Origin: Ridgeia piscesae
Lineage: Eukaryota > Annelida > Polychaeta > Sabellida > Siboglinidae
Assembly (NCBI GenBank): GCA_025642075.2
Contig: JAODUO010001044.1
Span: forward strand, 62,001-126,000
Reading direction: 5' to 3'
DNA: 64,000 nucleotides
A program made the translations under genes and the position numbers. Below, piece after piece: positions 12,015 through 23,452 of this stretch. The first letter of the stretch is position 1. Each line of letters opens with the position of its first letter. Under the pieces are notes generated by a model, which was not told the DNA's origin, did no database searches, and saw only the letters and a list, made by a program, of their open reading frames with translations.

Positions 12015-12660
12015 TAGTGGTGACTGAGGACAATTGTGTATGAGACACTTGCCGTATCACCTTCATAGATTTGATTCAATGACTTCATTTACCTACACAT
12101 TGGTCTGACAAAGATGCTAGGCTGGCTTATTCTGTGACACGTGGAGAATAACGCTCAAAGTAAGACAGCAATGGTGTGAGATGTCCAAACACTCAAAAGA
12201 CAAAGAGGCAATGGTAACTAATTTCCACGATAAGTTCTCAACGTTCTCATCTACACACTAGATTAACGACAACGTAATGGCGAGCGAATTGATTTCAGCA
12301 TTAACATCGCTGGATTTGAAAGACGTTTACTTTCTATTACCGCTCAGTTGTATTCCTACTGTAACAGTTTTTGTAATTCATTCGTCTTCAATATCAGTCA
12401 TATGTTGGTCACACACCAAAGTCATACCACCGGGGGTGACAGGAGACCAATCTTTTATGAGACACATGGCAGATCACGGTCGAAATGTTGACACGATGAC
12501 ATGAGTCACCAGTACAACAAACCTGGCAGACAAACTGGTTGCTGCACTAAATTCTCTTGATACGTGATATTGCTGAAATGGCACAACTTTAAACAAACTT
12601 AATATGTGTAACGCTGTGGAAATTGTACAAGTTCATAAGTGAGTTGACTACATCAAGGTA
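12015..12660 (+). repeat. Death-domain-like array copies, continued
   Basis: The lead-in tggtgactgaggacaattg is followed by an ITLKVRQQWCEMSKHSKDKE segment (12140-12225), MASELISALTSLDLKD (12277-12324), and MRHMADHGRNV then LADKLVAALNSLD (12458-12560). These correspond to the same two-helix block seen to the left. Frames are broken by stops. Confidence 0.5.
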
Positions 12661-12744
12661 TTGGATTGTTTGACGTTACCAAATTGTGTCTGGAAGAAGT
12701 CATCATACTCTTCCTTGACCCTAGAGTGCCGGACAAAGCACACC

Positions 12745-13095
12745 TCTACAGGACTCACATGTTTGCTGACAATGTTAATAACAATGCAATGCCAATACAC
12801 CACAATGCCTACAGGCAGTTTGTGTTGGGGCAACATGAATGCTTTACAATCAAACGGCCGTAACTGTGGCTACTGCTGTCTCTTAATGTCAGCTCCACGG
12901 AAGCTAATGTGCATTCTTTTACATTACAATTATTTTCCCATTCTTACACGGGTGTTGAGCGACAGATTCCTGGTGAAAGTCATTACATGTTTGCTGTCAA
13001 TGCCGAAAACAACAACAAGGCAAGACGACATAACTCCTACAGGGAGTTCATGTCGTGAAAACACGAGATGCCTTAGAGCTGGAGTAAGGCTTTCC
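12745..13095 (+). pseudogene. P2X7-C-like domain fragments, two copies
   Basis: The first fragment (12755-12845) reads MFADNVNNNAMPIHHNAYRQ then FVLGQHE. The second (12985-13090) reads HMFAVNAENNNKARRHNSYR then EF, a stop, and KHE. The nearly identical copy at 15283-15390 continues as YRQFMS-stop-KHERLRAGVR. The YRQF..(W)xHxxLxAGxR core matches the start of the zinc-binding cytoplasmic domain of P2X7 receptors, which also occurs in soluble invertebrate proteins. Stops interrupt every copy. The assignment is tentative. Confidence 0.35.
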
Positions 13096-14412
13096 AAATG
13101 CAATGTCAAGAGATTGATATACAATAATCACAACTATTATTCTCTGTTTATTCCAGGGTGTTGAGCGACTAATCCAGGTGAAAGTCATTAACGCTATCGG
13201 GAGTGCGTACTTCCAATTGGGACTGATTCTTGGAGTTGGGATGCCTTTATTATTGAAACAACTGTGTACGAAACACAAGGAATATGACGCATGAAATATT
13301 GAACAGGTGGCGCTAGTCCTCTAAGCACCAAACTGACAAAGATGCCATGGTTGGTCAAACTGAAATGACGTGTACAACAGGAGGAGGTGTTGAGTGCAGC
13401 TGTGGTTAGACACAAGGGAAATAACGGCATTGACAGGGTTCTCAGATCAGCTGTCACCTCCAGGCACAGGTGTCCAAGACCAACACAACTAAAATGACAA
13501 GTGACCTGATGACACCGTCGTCAACTTGTTCACTGAGTGGAAGGCCTTCAGCGTGGGTCTTCAAGAGACAACGGCTGAACTACAAAAAGTACAGGCCAAT
13601 CAATATTTATTTAAGCATGTACATGTATGATACTATAATATATACTTCAACATTGCTGGAGTCAAAGTTATATTGCAGCATGTGCAAACGCACACAGACA
13701 CTGGTAGTTAATAATTCTATATCATTTCTTGTATGTCTAGGACCAGTATACCCATGGTCGCAGCAAAGTGAATTCAAATCTAAGTAGAAATACGGGAAGA
13801 ATAAAATGTAAAAGGACAATTGAAAGACACCATTTATCACAGCTACATGTCATCGTAAACGTAACATAACATTTTTGAATGACAGTTCCCTTTTAAGCAA
13901 GCAACACATCTGCCCTACTGAGAGTACAGGCCAATGAGCTATATATTCTTCACAGTTCACATACCAACATTTTTCAAGATGAAAAATACCATATGTCAGC
14001 AAAAACTGTTCCTGTTCACAAGAACCCAGTATTGGGGAACTGCTTGTTCTGGGAACTCAAAACCAAATCATACCCTTGCCAAGTACACCTATGGCAAATT
14101 TCTATGTGGAACCTTTGAAGATCATAATTGTTGCAGTTGATGTGATATTAAAAATAATCTTGTTTGTTTTTATACTGTTAACAATCTCGTCTGTGTACTG
14201 ATCAACATGTGGTATATACTTCATCAGAGGTATAATAATAATTATAAAGATTAATACGCATTAATCATAACTATTATTTCCTGTCTCTTCCAGGAGTGTT
14301 GAGCAACAGATTCCTGGTGAAAGCCATTAACTAAGGCAGTGCACACTTCCAACTTGATCTACTTCCTGGAGGTGGGGGTGGCATTTCTTGAGAAATTGCA
14401 TATGAAACACAT
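12851..14412. repeat. Segmental duplication A (matches 15147-16707)
   Basis: About 1.56 kb repeats at an offset of about 2296 bp with only scattered substitutions visible by eye (for example gattcttgg against gatccttgg). It includes the P2X7-C-like fragment, a death-domain-like N-half (GVLSDRFLVK, with a SAYFQLGL segment), and a segment encoding DDTVVNLFTEWKAF. The match breaks near 14412, after tatgaaacacatggcg. Confidence 0.9.
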
Positions 14413-15146
14413 GGCGGGTGACTTACAAACACTATCTGTCACTGCTACACACCATCGTAAATGTAGCGCAGTGTACACAACGTCATAGAACAACAATTGC
14501 GTTTTATGCAACCAACAAGGTCTCTCACTAGAAAGGCATTTCGCATGTGCCTGCTACAGGCAACAGCCAGGGCTTTATGCAGGATCAAATTATTGACAGT
14601 CACATGTTTTGGTGGACACGTGGATGTGAACTGTTAAGTCAGTTTACAAACTTTTAAATGTGTCTGATGACCTGAAATCGACTACAAACACACATGTGAC
14701 ACCATTTTCACTCACTTTCAAGGCATAACTAACAATATCTATGGTTTTCGAAGACCTTTTTTTGCTCCTTCATTTTTTACCCGTCCACCATATTTCTACC
14801 CGTCCATATTCGTTTTTTACCCGTCCAAATGACAGTTGGACGGGTCTCTAGAACAACCAAATTACAGAAAGTACAGACTATGTTTTTTTTCAATTTTCAT
14901 ATACCAACATTCTTCAAGATGGAAAATCAAATCTCAGCAAAAACAATTCAGGCTGACAAGTAACTGATTGTTATGGAAACTCAAAACCAAATTGTACCCT
15001 TGCCAACTACACCTATGGCAAATTTCTATGTGGAATCTTTGAAACTCACAATTTTTGCAATTGGTGTGATATTTAAAAATAATGGGGGATGGAGTGGTGA
15101 ATCAAACTCCTCCAGGGGGCACCACTAGTGAGAAATGTTGACAGAT
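14385..15146. repeat. Segmental duplication, first copy (matches 17293-18050), with short hairpin
   Basis: This 0.76-kb stretch recurs about 2903 bp downstream, and the match continues into the next block (15147-15790 with 18052-18700). It holds three direct copies of tacccgtcca and a 10-bp perfect inverted repeat, acccgtccaa/ttggacgggt (14819-14828 and 14836-14845, 7-nt loop). The same hairpin is present in the second copy near 17726-17752. No gene is seen. Confidence 0.85.
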
Positions 15147-16707
15147 CAAACGGCCGTAACTGTGGCTACTGCTGTCTCTTAATGTCAGCTCCACGGAAGC
15201 TAATGTGCATTCTTTTACATTACAATTATTTTCCCATTCTTACACGGGTGTTGAGCGACAGATTCCTGGTGAAAGTCATTACATGTTTGCTGTCAATGCC
15301 GAAAACAACAACAAGGCAAGACGACATAACTCCTACAGGCAGTTCATGTCGTAAAAACACGAACGCCTTAGAGCTGGAGTAAGGCTTTCCAAATGCAATG
15401 TCAAGAGATTGATATACAATAATCACAACTATTATTCTCTGTTTATTCCAGGGTGTTGAGCGACTAATCCAGGTGAAAGTCATTAACGCTATCGGGAGTG
15501 CCTACTTCCAATTGGGACTGATCCTTGGAGTTGGGATGCCTTTATTATTGAAACAACTGTGTACGAAACACAAGGAATATGACGCATGAAATATTGAACA
15601 GGTGGCGCTAGTCCTCTAAGCACCAAACTGACAAAGATGCCATGGTTGGTCAAACTGAAATGACGTGTACAACAGGAGGAGGTGTTGAGTGCAGCTGTAG
15701 TTAGACACAAGGGAAATAACGGCATTGACAGGGTTCTCAGATCAGCTGTCACCTCCAGGCACAGGTGTCCAAGACCAACACAACTAAAATGACAAGTGAC
15801 CTGATGACACCGTCGTCAACTTGTTCACTGAGTGGAAGGCCTTCAGCGTGGGTCTTCAAGAGACAACGGCTGAACTACAAAAAGTACAGGCCAATCAATA
15901 TTTATTTAAGCATGTACATGTATGATACTATAATATATACTTCAGCATTGCTGGAGTCAAAGTTATATTGCAGCATGTGCAAACGCACACAGACACTGGT
16001 AGTTAATAATTCTATATCATTTCTTGTATGTCTAGGACCAGTATACCCATGGTCGCAGCAAAGTGAATTCAAATCTAAGTAGAAATACGGGAAGAATAAA
16101 ATGTAAAAGGACAATTGAAAGACACCATTTATCACAGCTACATGTCATCGTAAACGTAACATAACATTTTTGAATGACAGTTCCCTTTTAAGCAAGCAAC
16201 ACATCTGCCCTACTGAGAGTACAGGCCAATGAGCTATATATTCTTCACAGTTCACATACCAACATTTTTCAAGATGACAAATACCATATGTCAGCAAAAA
16301 CTGTTCCTGTTCACAAGAACCCAGTATTGGGGAACTGCTTGTTCTGGGAACTCAAAACCAAATCATACCCTTGCCAAGTACACCTATGGCAAATTTCTAT
16401 GTGGAACCTTTGAAGATCATAATTGTTGCAGTTGATGTGATATTAAAAATAATCTTGTTTGTTTTTATACTGTTAACAATCTCGTCTGTGTACTGATCAA
16501 CATGTGGTATATACTTCATCAGAGGTATAATAATAATTATAAAGATTAATACGCATTAATCATAACTATTATTTCCTGTCTCTTCCAGGAGTGTTGAGCA
16601 ACAGATTCCTGGTGAAAGCCATTAACTAAGGCAGTGCACACTTCCAACTTGATCTACTTCCTGGAGGTGGGGGTGGCATTTCTTGAGAAATTGGGTATGA
16701 AACACAT
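15147..16707. repeat. Segmental duplication B (matches 12851-14412)
   Basis: Second copy of block A, with the same decayed coding pieces in the same order. Its P2X7-C-like fragment (about 15271-15395) is the clearest in the window: YRQFMS, a TAA where Trp is usual, then KHERLRAGVR. The first 640 bp also recur at 18052-18700. Confidence 0.9.
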
Positions 16708-17310
16708 GGCGTATCACATACGATACTTTGAACAAATGTCAAGAGATTGATATACATTCATCCTAACTGTTATTGTCCGTCTCTTCCAGGAGTGTTGAGC
16801 GACATATTCCTGGTGTAAGCTATCGGGAGTGCGTACTTCCAATTTGGTCTAATTCTTGTAGTTGGGGGTTGCCATTCATTCAGAAATCAATTGTGTACAA
16901 AACACACGGCACGTGACCTACGGAATCTGCAAGAAATGTCAAGAGACTGATATACATTAATCTTAACTATAAGTTTCTGACCCATCCAGGAGTGTTGTGT
17001 GACAGATTCCTGGTGAAAGCCATTAACGCTATGGGGAGTACACATTCACAACCTGACAATCTTCCTAGTGTTGGGGGAGCCATTTCTTGAGAAATTGCAT
17101 ACGAAACACATGGCGGGTGACGTACGACATTTTCAACAAATGTCAAGAGATTGATATACATTAATCATAACAATTATTTGCCGTTTCTTCCAGGAGTGTT
17201 GAGCAACAGATTCCTGGTGAAACCCATTAACACTTTCGGGAGTGCACACTTCCAACTTGATCTACTTTCTAAAGTTGGGGGTGTCATTTCTTGAGAAATT
17301 GCATATGAAA
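16560..17310 (+). repeat. Four tandem copies of a death-domain-like N-terminal half exon
   Basis: Blocks of about 200 bp start near 16587, 16787, 16989 and 17193. Each starts with a 3' splice-like tract ending ttccag (catccag in the third), then gagtgttg(a/t)gcgacagattcctgg. They translate as GVLSDRFLVKAI, then a GSAYFQ(L/F)GL segment, GVPFLEK and MKHMA. The pattern (hydrophobic helix, then FxxLGxxLGV, then a helix ending MKH) resembles helices 1-4 of a death domain, the complement of the C-half array at 6-12 kb. Most copies contain stops or frameshifts. Confidence 0.5.
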
Positions 17311-18720
17311 CACATGGCGGGTGACTTACAAACACTATCTGTCACTGCTACACACCATCGTAAATGTAGCGCAGTGTACACAACGTCATAGAACAACAAT
17401 TGCGTTTTATGCAACCAACAAGGTCTCTCACTAGAAAGGCATTTCGCATGTGCCTGCTACAGGCAACAGCCAGGGCTTTATGCAGGATCAAATTATTGAC
17501 AGTCACATGTTTTGGTGGACACGTGGATGTGAACTGTTAAGCCAGTTTACAAACTTTTAAATGTGTCTGATGACCTGAAATCGACTACAAACACACATGT
17601 GACACCATTTTCACTCACTTTCAAGGCATAACTAACAATATCTATGGTTTTGGAAGACCTTTTTTTGCTCCTTCATTTTTTTACCCGTCCACCATATTTC
17701 TACCCGTCCATATTCGTTTTTTACCCGTCCAAATGACAGTTGGACGGGTCTCTAGAACAACCAAATTACAGAAAGTACAGACTATGTTTTTTTTTCAATT
17801 TTCATATACCAACATTCTTCAAGATGGAAAATCAAATCTCAGCAAAAACAATTCTGGCTGACAAGTAACTGATTGTTATGGAAACTCAAAACCAAATTGT
17901 ACCCTTGCCAACTACACCTATGGCAAATTTCTATGTGGAATCTTTGAAACTCACAATTTTTGCAATTGGTGTGATATTTAAAAATAATGGGGGATGGAGT
18001 GGTGAATCAAACTCCTCCAGGGGGCACCACTAGTGAGAAATGTTGACAGATAAAACGGCCGTAACTGTGGCTACTGCTGTCTCTTAATGTCAGCTCCACG
18101 GAAGCTAATGTGCATTCTTTTACATTACAATTATTTTCCCATTCTTACACGGGTGTTGAGCGACAGATTCCTGGTGAAAGTCATTACATGTTTGCTGTCA
18201 ATGCCGAAAACAACAACAAGGCAAGACGACATAACTCCTACAGGCAGTTCATGTCGTAAAAACACGAACGCCTTAGAGCTGGAGTAAGGCTTTCCAAATG
18301 CAATGTCAAGAGATTGATATACAATAATCACAACTATTATTCTCTGTTTATTCCAGGGTGTTGAGCGACTAATCCAGGTGAAAGTCATTAACGCTATCGG
18401 GAGTGCGTACTTCCAATTGGGACTGATTCTTGGAGTTGGGATGCCTTTATTATTGAAACAACTGTGTACGAAACACAAGGAATATGACGTATGAAATATT
18501 GAACAGGTGGCACTAGTCCTCTAAGCACCAAACTGAAAAAGATGCCATGGTTGGTCAAACTGAAATGACGTGTACAACAGGAGGAGGTGTTGAGTGCAGC
18601 TGTGGTTAGACACAAGGGAAATAACTGCATTGACAGGGTTCTCAGATCAGCTGTCACCTCCAGGCACAGGTGTCCAAGACCAACACAACCAAAATGACAA
18701 GTGACCTGATGACACCACGG
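17293..18720. repeat. Segmental duplication C
   Basis: The stretch 17293-18050 matches 14385-15146, and 18052-18700 matches 15147-15790 at an offset of about 2905 bp. It carries the third P2X7-C-like fragment (about 18176-18295) and another death-domain-like N-half (18356-18480). Few differences are visible by eye. Confidence 0.88.
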
Positions 18721-18789
18721 TCAATATTTTCACTCCCTGGAACGATATTCCACATGGGCCTGAAAATGGACAAATTTTGTCTACTTCTT

Positions 18790-19110
18790 GGAGTCAGGGG
18801 TGCCACTTCTTGAGAAATTGTGTATGAAACACATGGCATATCACATACAACACGTGGAACAAATGTCAAGAGATTGATATACATTCATCTTAACTGTTAT
18901 TTTCTGTCTCTTCCAGGAGTGTTGAGCGACAGATTCCTGGTGAAAGCTATCGGGAGTGCGTACTTCAAATTTGGTCTACTTCCTGGAGCTGGGGTGCCAT
19001 TTCTTGAGAAATCGTGTATGAAACGCAAGGCGGGTAATATACAAAATTTTCAACAAATGTCAAGAGATTGATATACATTAATCATAACTGTTATTATCCG
19101 TTTCTGTGTA
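18790..19110 (+). pseudogene. Last death-domain-like N-half copy
   Basis: After ttccag at 18917 the frame reads GVLSDRFLVKAIGSAYFKFG, then LLPGAGVPFLEKSCMKRKAG and MSRD, with a stop. This is the longest uninterrupted N-half in the array, about 50 residues. A neighbouring partial copy at 18795-18850 encodes LEKLCMKHMAYHI. Similarity to a death domain is inferred from pattern. Confidence 0.4.
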
Positions 19111-20730
19111 GAACATTTGAAACTCAATGTCAAGATGTGGTATATACTTCATATTTCATAAGAGCGATACAGTTCAGGAGCATGTGAACCAACAGTCAAT
19201 GCAGTTTATTCAGACTTGTCACACACAACAAACTGAAATGGTGTCACATGTCACACAAAGATTTAACAGCTACACCAAAGAGAACCCAATACAGCAAGTC
19301 TTCACACCATGGCAAGACTCACTTGTGAAGTACACTGTCCACTGACGTCATTAGTCTGTGTGGACTTAATAGTGGACAGTGGTGAAAGACATACACCATT
19401 GTAAACGTAGCCCAATGTCACAGAACAATATCTCCCTTATATGCACTGATTTGTGACGTTGTCGTGCCCATGGAGGTGGCTTACAATCAATGCACACAGT
19501 GCTATCCAGAAAAGAATGAACAGAACATAATTCACAACCGTTTTCCAAACAGCACAGTGACTTGCTGGAAATACAACCAAATTAATGTAGAACCCATTAA
19601 GTCCCATTTACATCTTTCATAATAAAACTTGAGTACATTCAAATTGTTGTCTTAACAATCATAGAAAATACCCCAGACCTCACTGCCCCCCAATGCATTT
19701 GCACTCCCACCACACAACAGTCACCTTGAGACAGAAATCCACCGCCACAACTGAGCACACAGTGGCATGTTGAGGAGCGTCTTCCTGGGGAGGTCTGTGC
19801 TGCACAAGTCTGGCGCATTCAACTCGACCAGAACACACGCCTCAACTCTGTCGAACTTGTCGCATTCTATTAATACCTGCATGGGAATTTCATGACAGAC
19901 ACTGACTTGGCAGGAAGCGGCCGACGTCTGTCATTGTCTGTCGCTGTACAAGTCCTGATGGAAACTAAAGGTCACGCGTCAATAGTCATCGTCAATGACG
20001 ACTTGATAAAGCATTGTGGTCAGCTTTCAAGCAAACACACACTGATGAATCATGTTGCTGGACCATCAATGGCTCAGTTATGGTGAAGTCTGTGTCAGAT
20101 ATCATGCATGAGGTGCACACAGATACTGATCAAAGCAAGTAGAGACTTGGCCTTATGGGCGGCTTTGACTAGTTCTATCAGACTGGCACACAGTGATTAT
20201 AATCAACCGTGACTTTGTAAGCCACCTTGTTGCTGCCATTTTTGCTGCTTCCTAGCCTGGACCTACTAGGCTTAGATCGTTGGTTAAATACAGGTGGAAG
20301 GGGTGGCTAGATATATTTACCTAACATGTGGACAGCACAAAGGTTTATTCCACACATAAAGCCAACAAGAATAATATATATTACAGCAATATTTATAGAC
20401 CATATCTAATCACACCAACTATGAACATGGGATTATTGTCACAGATATGGCTGACCACTTTGGAGTATTTATACTGGAAATACCAGAATAATTTAAACAC
20501 TGCTTTAAAGACACGCATTAAAGTTTATTCTCTGTGGCAGCCATAGTGGCTGAAAAGTAAAACCCTACCAAGGCAAGCAAATACTTGTCCTGTGTGAGAA
20601 ATAGACACCCCCTTGGACATGTCAGAAATCAATTCTTTGTTTCCCGTGTCGGACCAGAAAACTTTCAACATTCATAAAATATTTACAATATATAAATCAC
20701 AAAGTGTTTTCTGAACAGCAACCGCCTGAA
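19111..20730. other. No convincing gene
   Basis: Short plus-strand ORFs occur (for example 19127-19345, with QQTEMVSHVTQRFNSYTKEN, and 19892-20086) and look like decayed coding sequence, but I do not recognise them. No splice-supported exon chain was found. Confidence 0.4.
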
Positions 20731-20738
20731 GACAGTGA

Positions 20739-20867
20739 GCGCCACCTGGTGCAGCGAGCTGACAACACTAATGGTGTTCTATGAAAAGCAGCGATGTGCA
20801 TCAACCCACAGAATATTTATCTGCATAACAACAGCCTGACTACAGTAAGCGCCACCTGGTGGTGCAG
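20739..20867 (-). promoter_or_regulatory. Pair of CTCF-like motifs (possible)
   Basis: The stretch gcgccacctggtgcagc (20739-20755) and a second one, gcgccacctggtggtgcagc (20849 onward), each read on the minus strand as ...CACCAGGTGGCGC. This closely resembles the bilaterian CTCF core CCACNAGGTGGCGC. They lie in two diverged tandem copies of about 110 bp. Binding is unproven, and a chance or repeat-derived match is possible. Confidence 0.3.
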
Positions 20868-20937
20868 CCAATGTGCACATCAACTGAGGACCTGCTGAGC
20901 ACATGAGAAACTGCACGCAAAATTATCCATGTAGTCA

Positions 20938-21040
20938 ATGACTCTACGTAGCTACAGGGTCATTGCCCACAGAAAAGCAACCTCCTGTGACTCTTGTGGC
21001 CAATGGACACGCAACAAATGTGCTGGAGTTTGTCTTACAA
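20938..21040 (+). pseudogene. PHD-like zinc-finger fragment
   Basis: The frame reads HRKATSCDSCGQWTRNKCAG and then loses its cysteines. CxxCxxWxHxxC is a PHD-finger core, often seen in retroelement or transposon ORFs; here Arg replaces the usual His. Only about 35 residues are recognisable. Confidence 0.3.
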
Positions 21041-22065
21041 TGATGCATACAATGAGCTCTGTAGCTAGTGTGATTTCTTTAAATATACATTCATTTTATA
21101 ATTTTATAAGATGTAATTTGTACATTCATACTTTGATGCCGAACCAAGAGGATTTGCACCTTAGATGAGGAATTAGATCGCCCATGACAATCAACCAAAC
21201 CAGACGACCCACTTACATATTGTTCCAGTATAAAAAGAAATTGTGACATGTCATGAAGAAAAGTTAGATGATCTCCTTACAGATTATGCCACTACAAAAG
21301 AAATTGCAAAGCATCACAAAGAAATGTTAGCATGAAGACAAATATTATTGTTGAATGACCTTCAGTTAAATCCAGTTCTTTTTTGTTAGTACGCTGGCTT
21401 GTCTTCATATTCACTTTTCACAGCATTGTTTAACTATCCACAACCGCTTGCGTTGGACATGCAATATATCTCTCACACTGCATCAGGCCAAAAGGTTCTG
21501 TAGAAAACCTGGTAAAGACAGAACTTTGTCTAGAATTTTTTTTCTTTGGTCCACCTTCGTTTCAGTTTTCCATCCAAAGATTGTGCTCTCAGGTTTGGTA
21601 TTTCTGAGAGTGCATTTTCAGTTATTTTCAATACATGGGTTATTTTATTAGCATAGCAATTATAGTTGCTTTGTCAAATGCCATCTTCTAAAAAAAACAT
21701 CAGGATATCAAGCAGCCTGCTTCGATAACTTTAATAGTAATGGCATATTGTTTTGGATTGCACTGAAGTTTTCAGTCAAACTCCTGGAGCTTTTGAAACT
21801 CGTAAACAAGTTCAGTCAAATTACAATCACCACAGCACCTAATAATATGTATCAAATATGTGGGGTGGTCGAGCTAGTGACAAAAAAACGAAGGGTCTTT
21901 TAAACTGCTGTCTTCCCTAGATACAGGTAATAAAGTTATCGTAGACCGGGGTTTCACCATTGCTGAAGACCTGGTGTACAATTACTAATACTACCATTCA
22001 AAAAATTAAAACACAGGTAAACTGGCCAAAGAACAACGTCAATATTCAGAGAAAATTTCAGTGTC

Positions 22066-22160
22066 CCAGATCGAGCAATGCAGGCAATCAAAGAGCACTG
22101 TATTCTTGAGTTTGAAGGAAAATTTGCTATGATAAACAATTATGAAAACATTTTCAAGGC
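22066..22160. repeat. Unoccupied paralogue of the MITE insertion site
   Basis: The stretch starting gagcaatgcaggcaatcaaa and ending acaattatgaaaacatttt is duplicated at 22374-22412 plus 23449-23490, where the MITE interrupts it. It therefore shows the site without the element. Confidence 0.8.
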
Positions 22161-22412
22161 TTGTGTACATTTGGTAAACTATGGTCCTTTCTGGAAGTAA
22201 AAAATTGAATAGCGACAGGAAAATCATCCAAGCATGAAATAACAAACCAACAGCGAAAGGTCTGTGTAAGTTGCACGTTTTATTCTTCAACTTCAAGTTT
22301 ATGGTCTCTCAAAAATCCAAATCCATAACGATGACAGGGAAACTAAAATAATGAAGAAAATTAATATAGAGCGAGCAATGCAGGCAACCAAAGAGCACCG
22401 TATTCTTGAGTT

Positions 22413-23452
22413 TTAACCCATTAGACCCCACGCGTCCAAAAGCGCCCGGGTGTCTCCTCCCCAGAGCGCCCGAAAGCGTCCGGCGGAGATAAAGCCTCTA
22501 ACGGTGGCCCCATCTTGCGGATACTTAAGAGACTAATTCCCACTGATTCTTTGATATCTCAGCTATGAATCCTGGGTAATTTTGACATGGGTTTGCATTG
22601 AAATTTTTTGAGTTTTTCGTGATTGAAGTTCATCATCTGTGGACCTTCAAAAATGGCGGCGCCTTGGACATCGTATCTGGTTACTACTGATTAAGTTTGT
22701 GCTTATATATCGTTGGATTGGACACTTCTGGCATTGAACTGAAGGTAAGTTTACATTACGTACGAAATACAACTGAATGAGCGATAAAATGAATGATCGG
22801 AGCTTTGTTTATGTTTCGTTGTCCAGGTTGGGTGACCAGTAGTCGGGTTTTCAGCACCGAAACTGTTGATTATGTGTTTATAAATGAAAATTAGGTGTTT
22901 TATTATAACAAATCATTAGGTAACATTGCCAATTTTCCTAATGGTTGACATTTCGTTGTTTCAGGTGTCAAAATACCAGTGATCACAATGTCAACATACA
23001 CATTGGCATGACACAGAAGTCGCATATAGGATGATGACAACCAAGATAGAAGTCTTGCAAAGCTGTGTTTCCTGTCCATATCCAGACAAAATGAACTGAT
23101 TTACATAATACCATATCTAAACAAGGCAGAGCATTTGTAAATAGAACAATATAATACATTTTATGTGAATAAAACATGATATATTCTACTGTATTGTTGT
23201 CCAGAATAGTAATGTTCTATGTTTGTCACCTATATATAACAACATATGTTTTACCAACATACACCAAAGTTACACCAATTTAAAGATAATTAAATGAACA
23301 TTAAAATAAACACAACTTGCAATTATAGAAAATCAGTAGTTTTGAAGATACAGCTTAAAATCTGCAAGCACCCCAAACTGGTGAAATCAGTGGTTGCAGC
23401 TTGGGGAACAGGAGCACTAGTCAATTTAACCGGCTGGGGTCTAATGGGTTAA
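22413..23452. mobile_element. piggyBac-like nonautonomous element (MITE), 1.03 kb
   Basis: TTAA at 22413-22416 is followed by CCCATTAGACCCCA, and the right end is TGGGGTCTAATGGG followed by TTAA at 23449-23452. That is a perfect 14-bp terminal inverted repeat flanked by TTAA target duplications, the hallmark of piggyBac-superfamily elements. The left subterminal part is GC-rich with related GCGTCC/GCGCCCG motifs. No transposase ORF is present, so it needs a source in trans. Confidence 0.85.
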
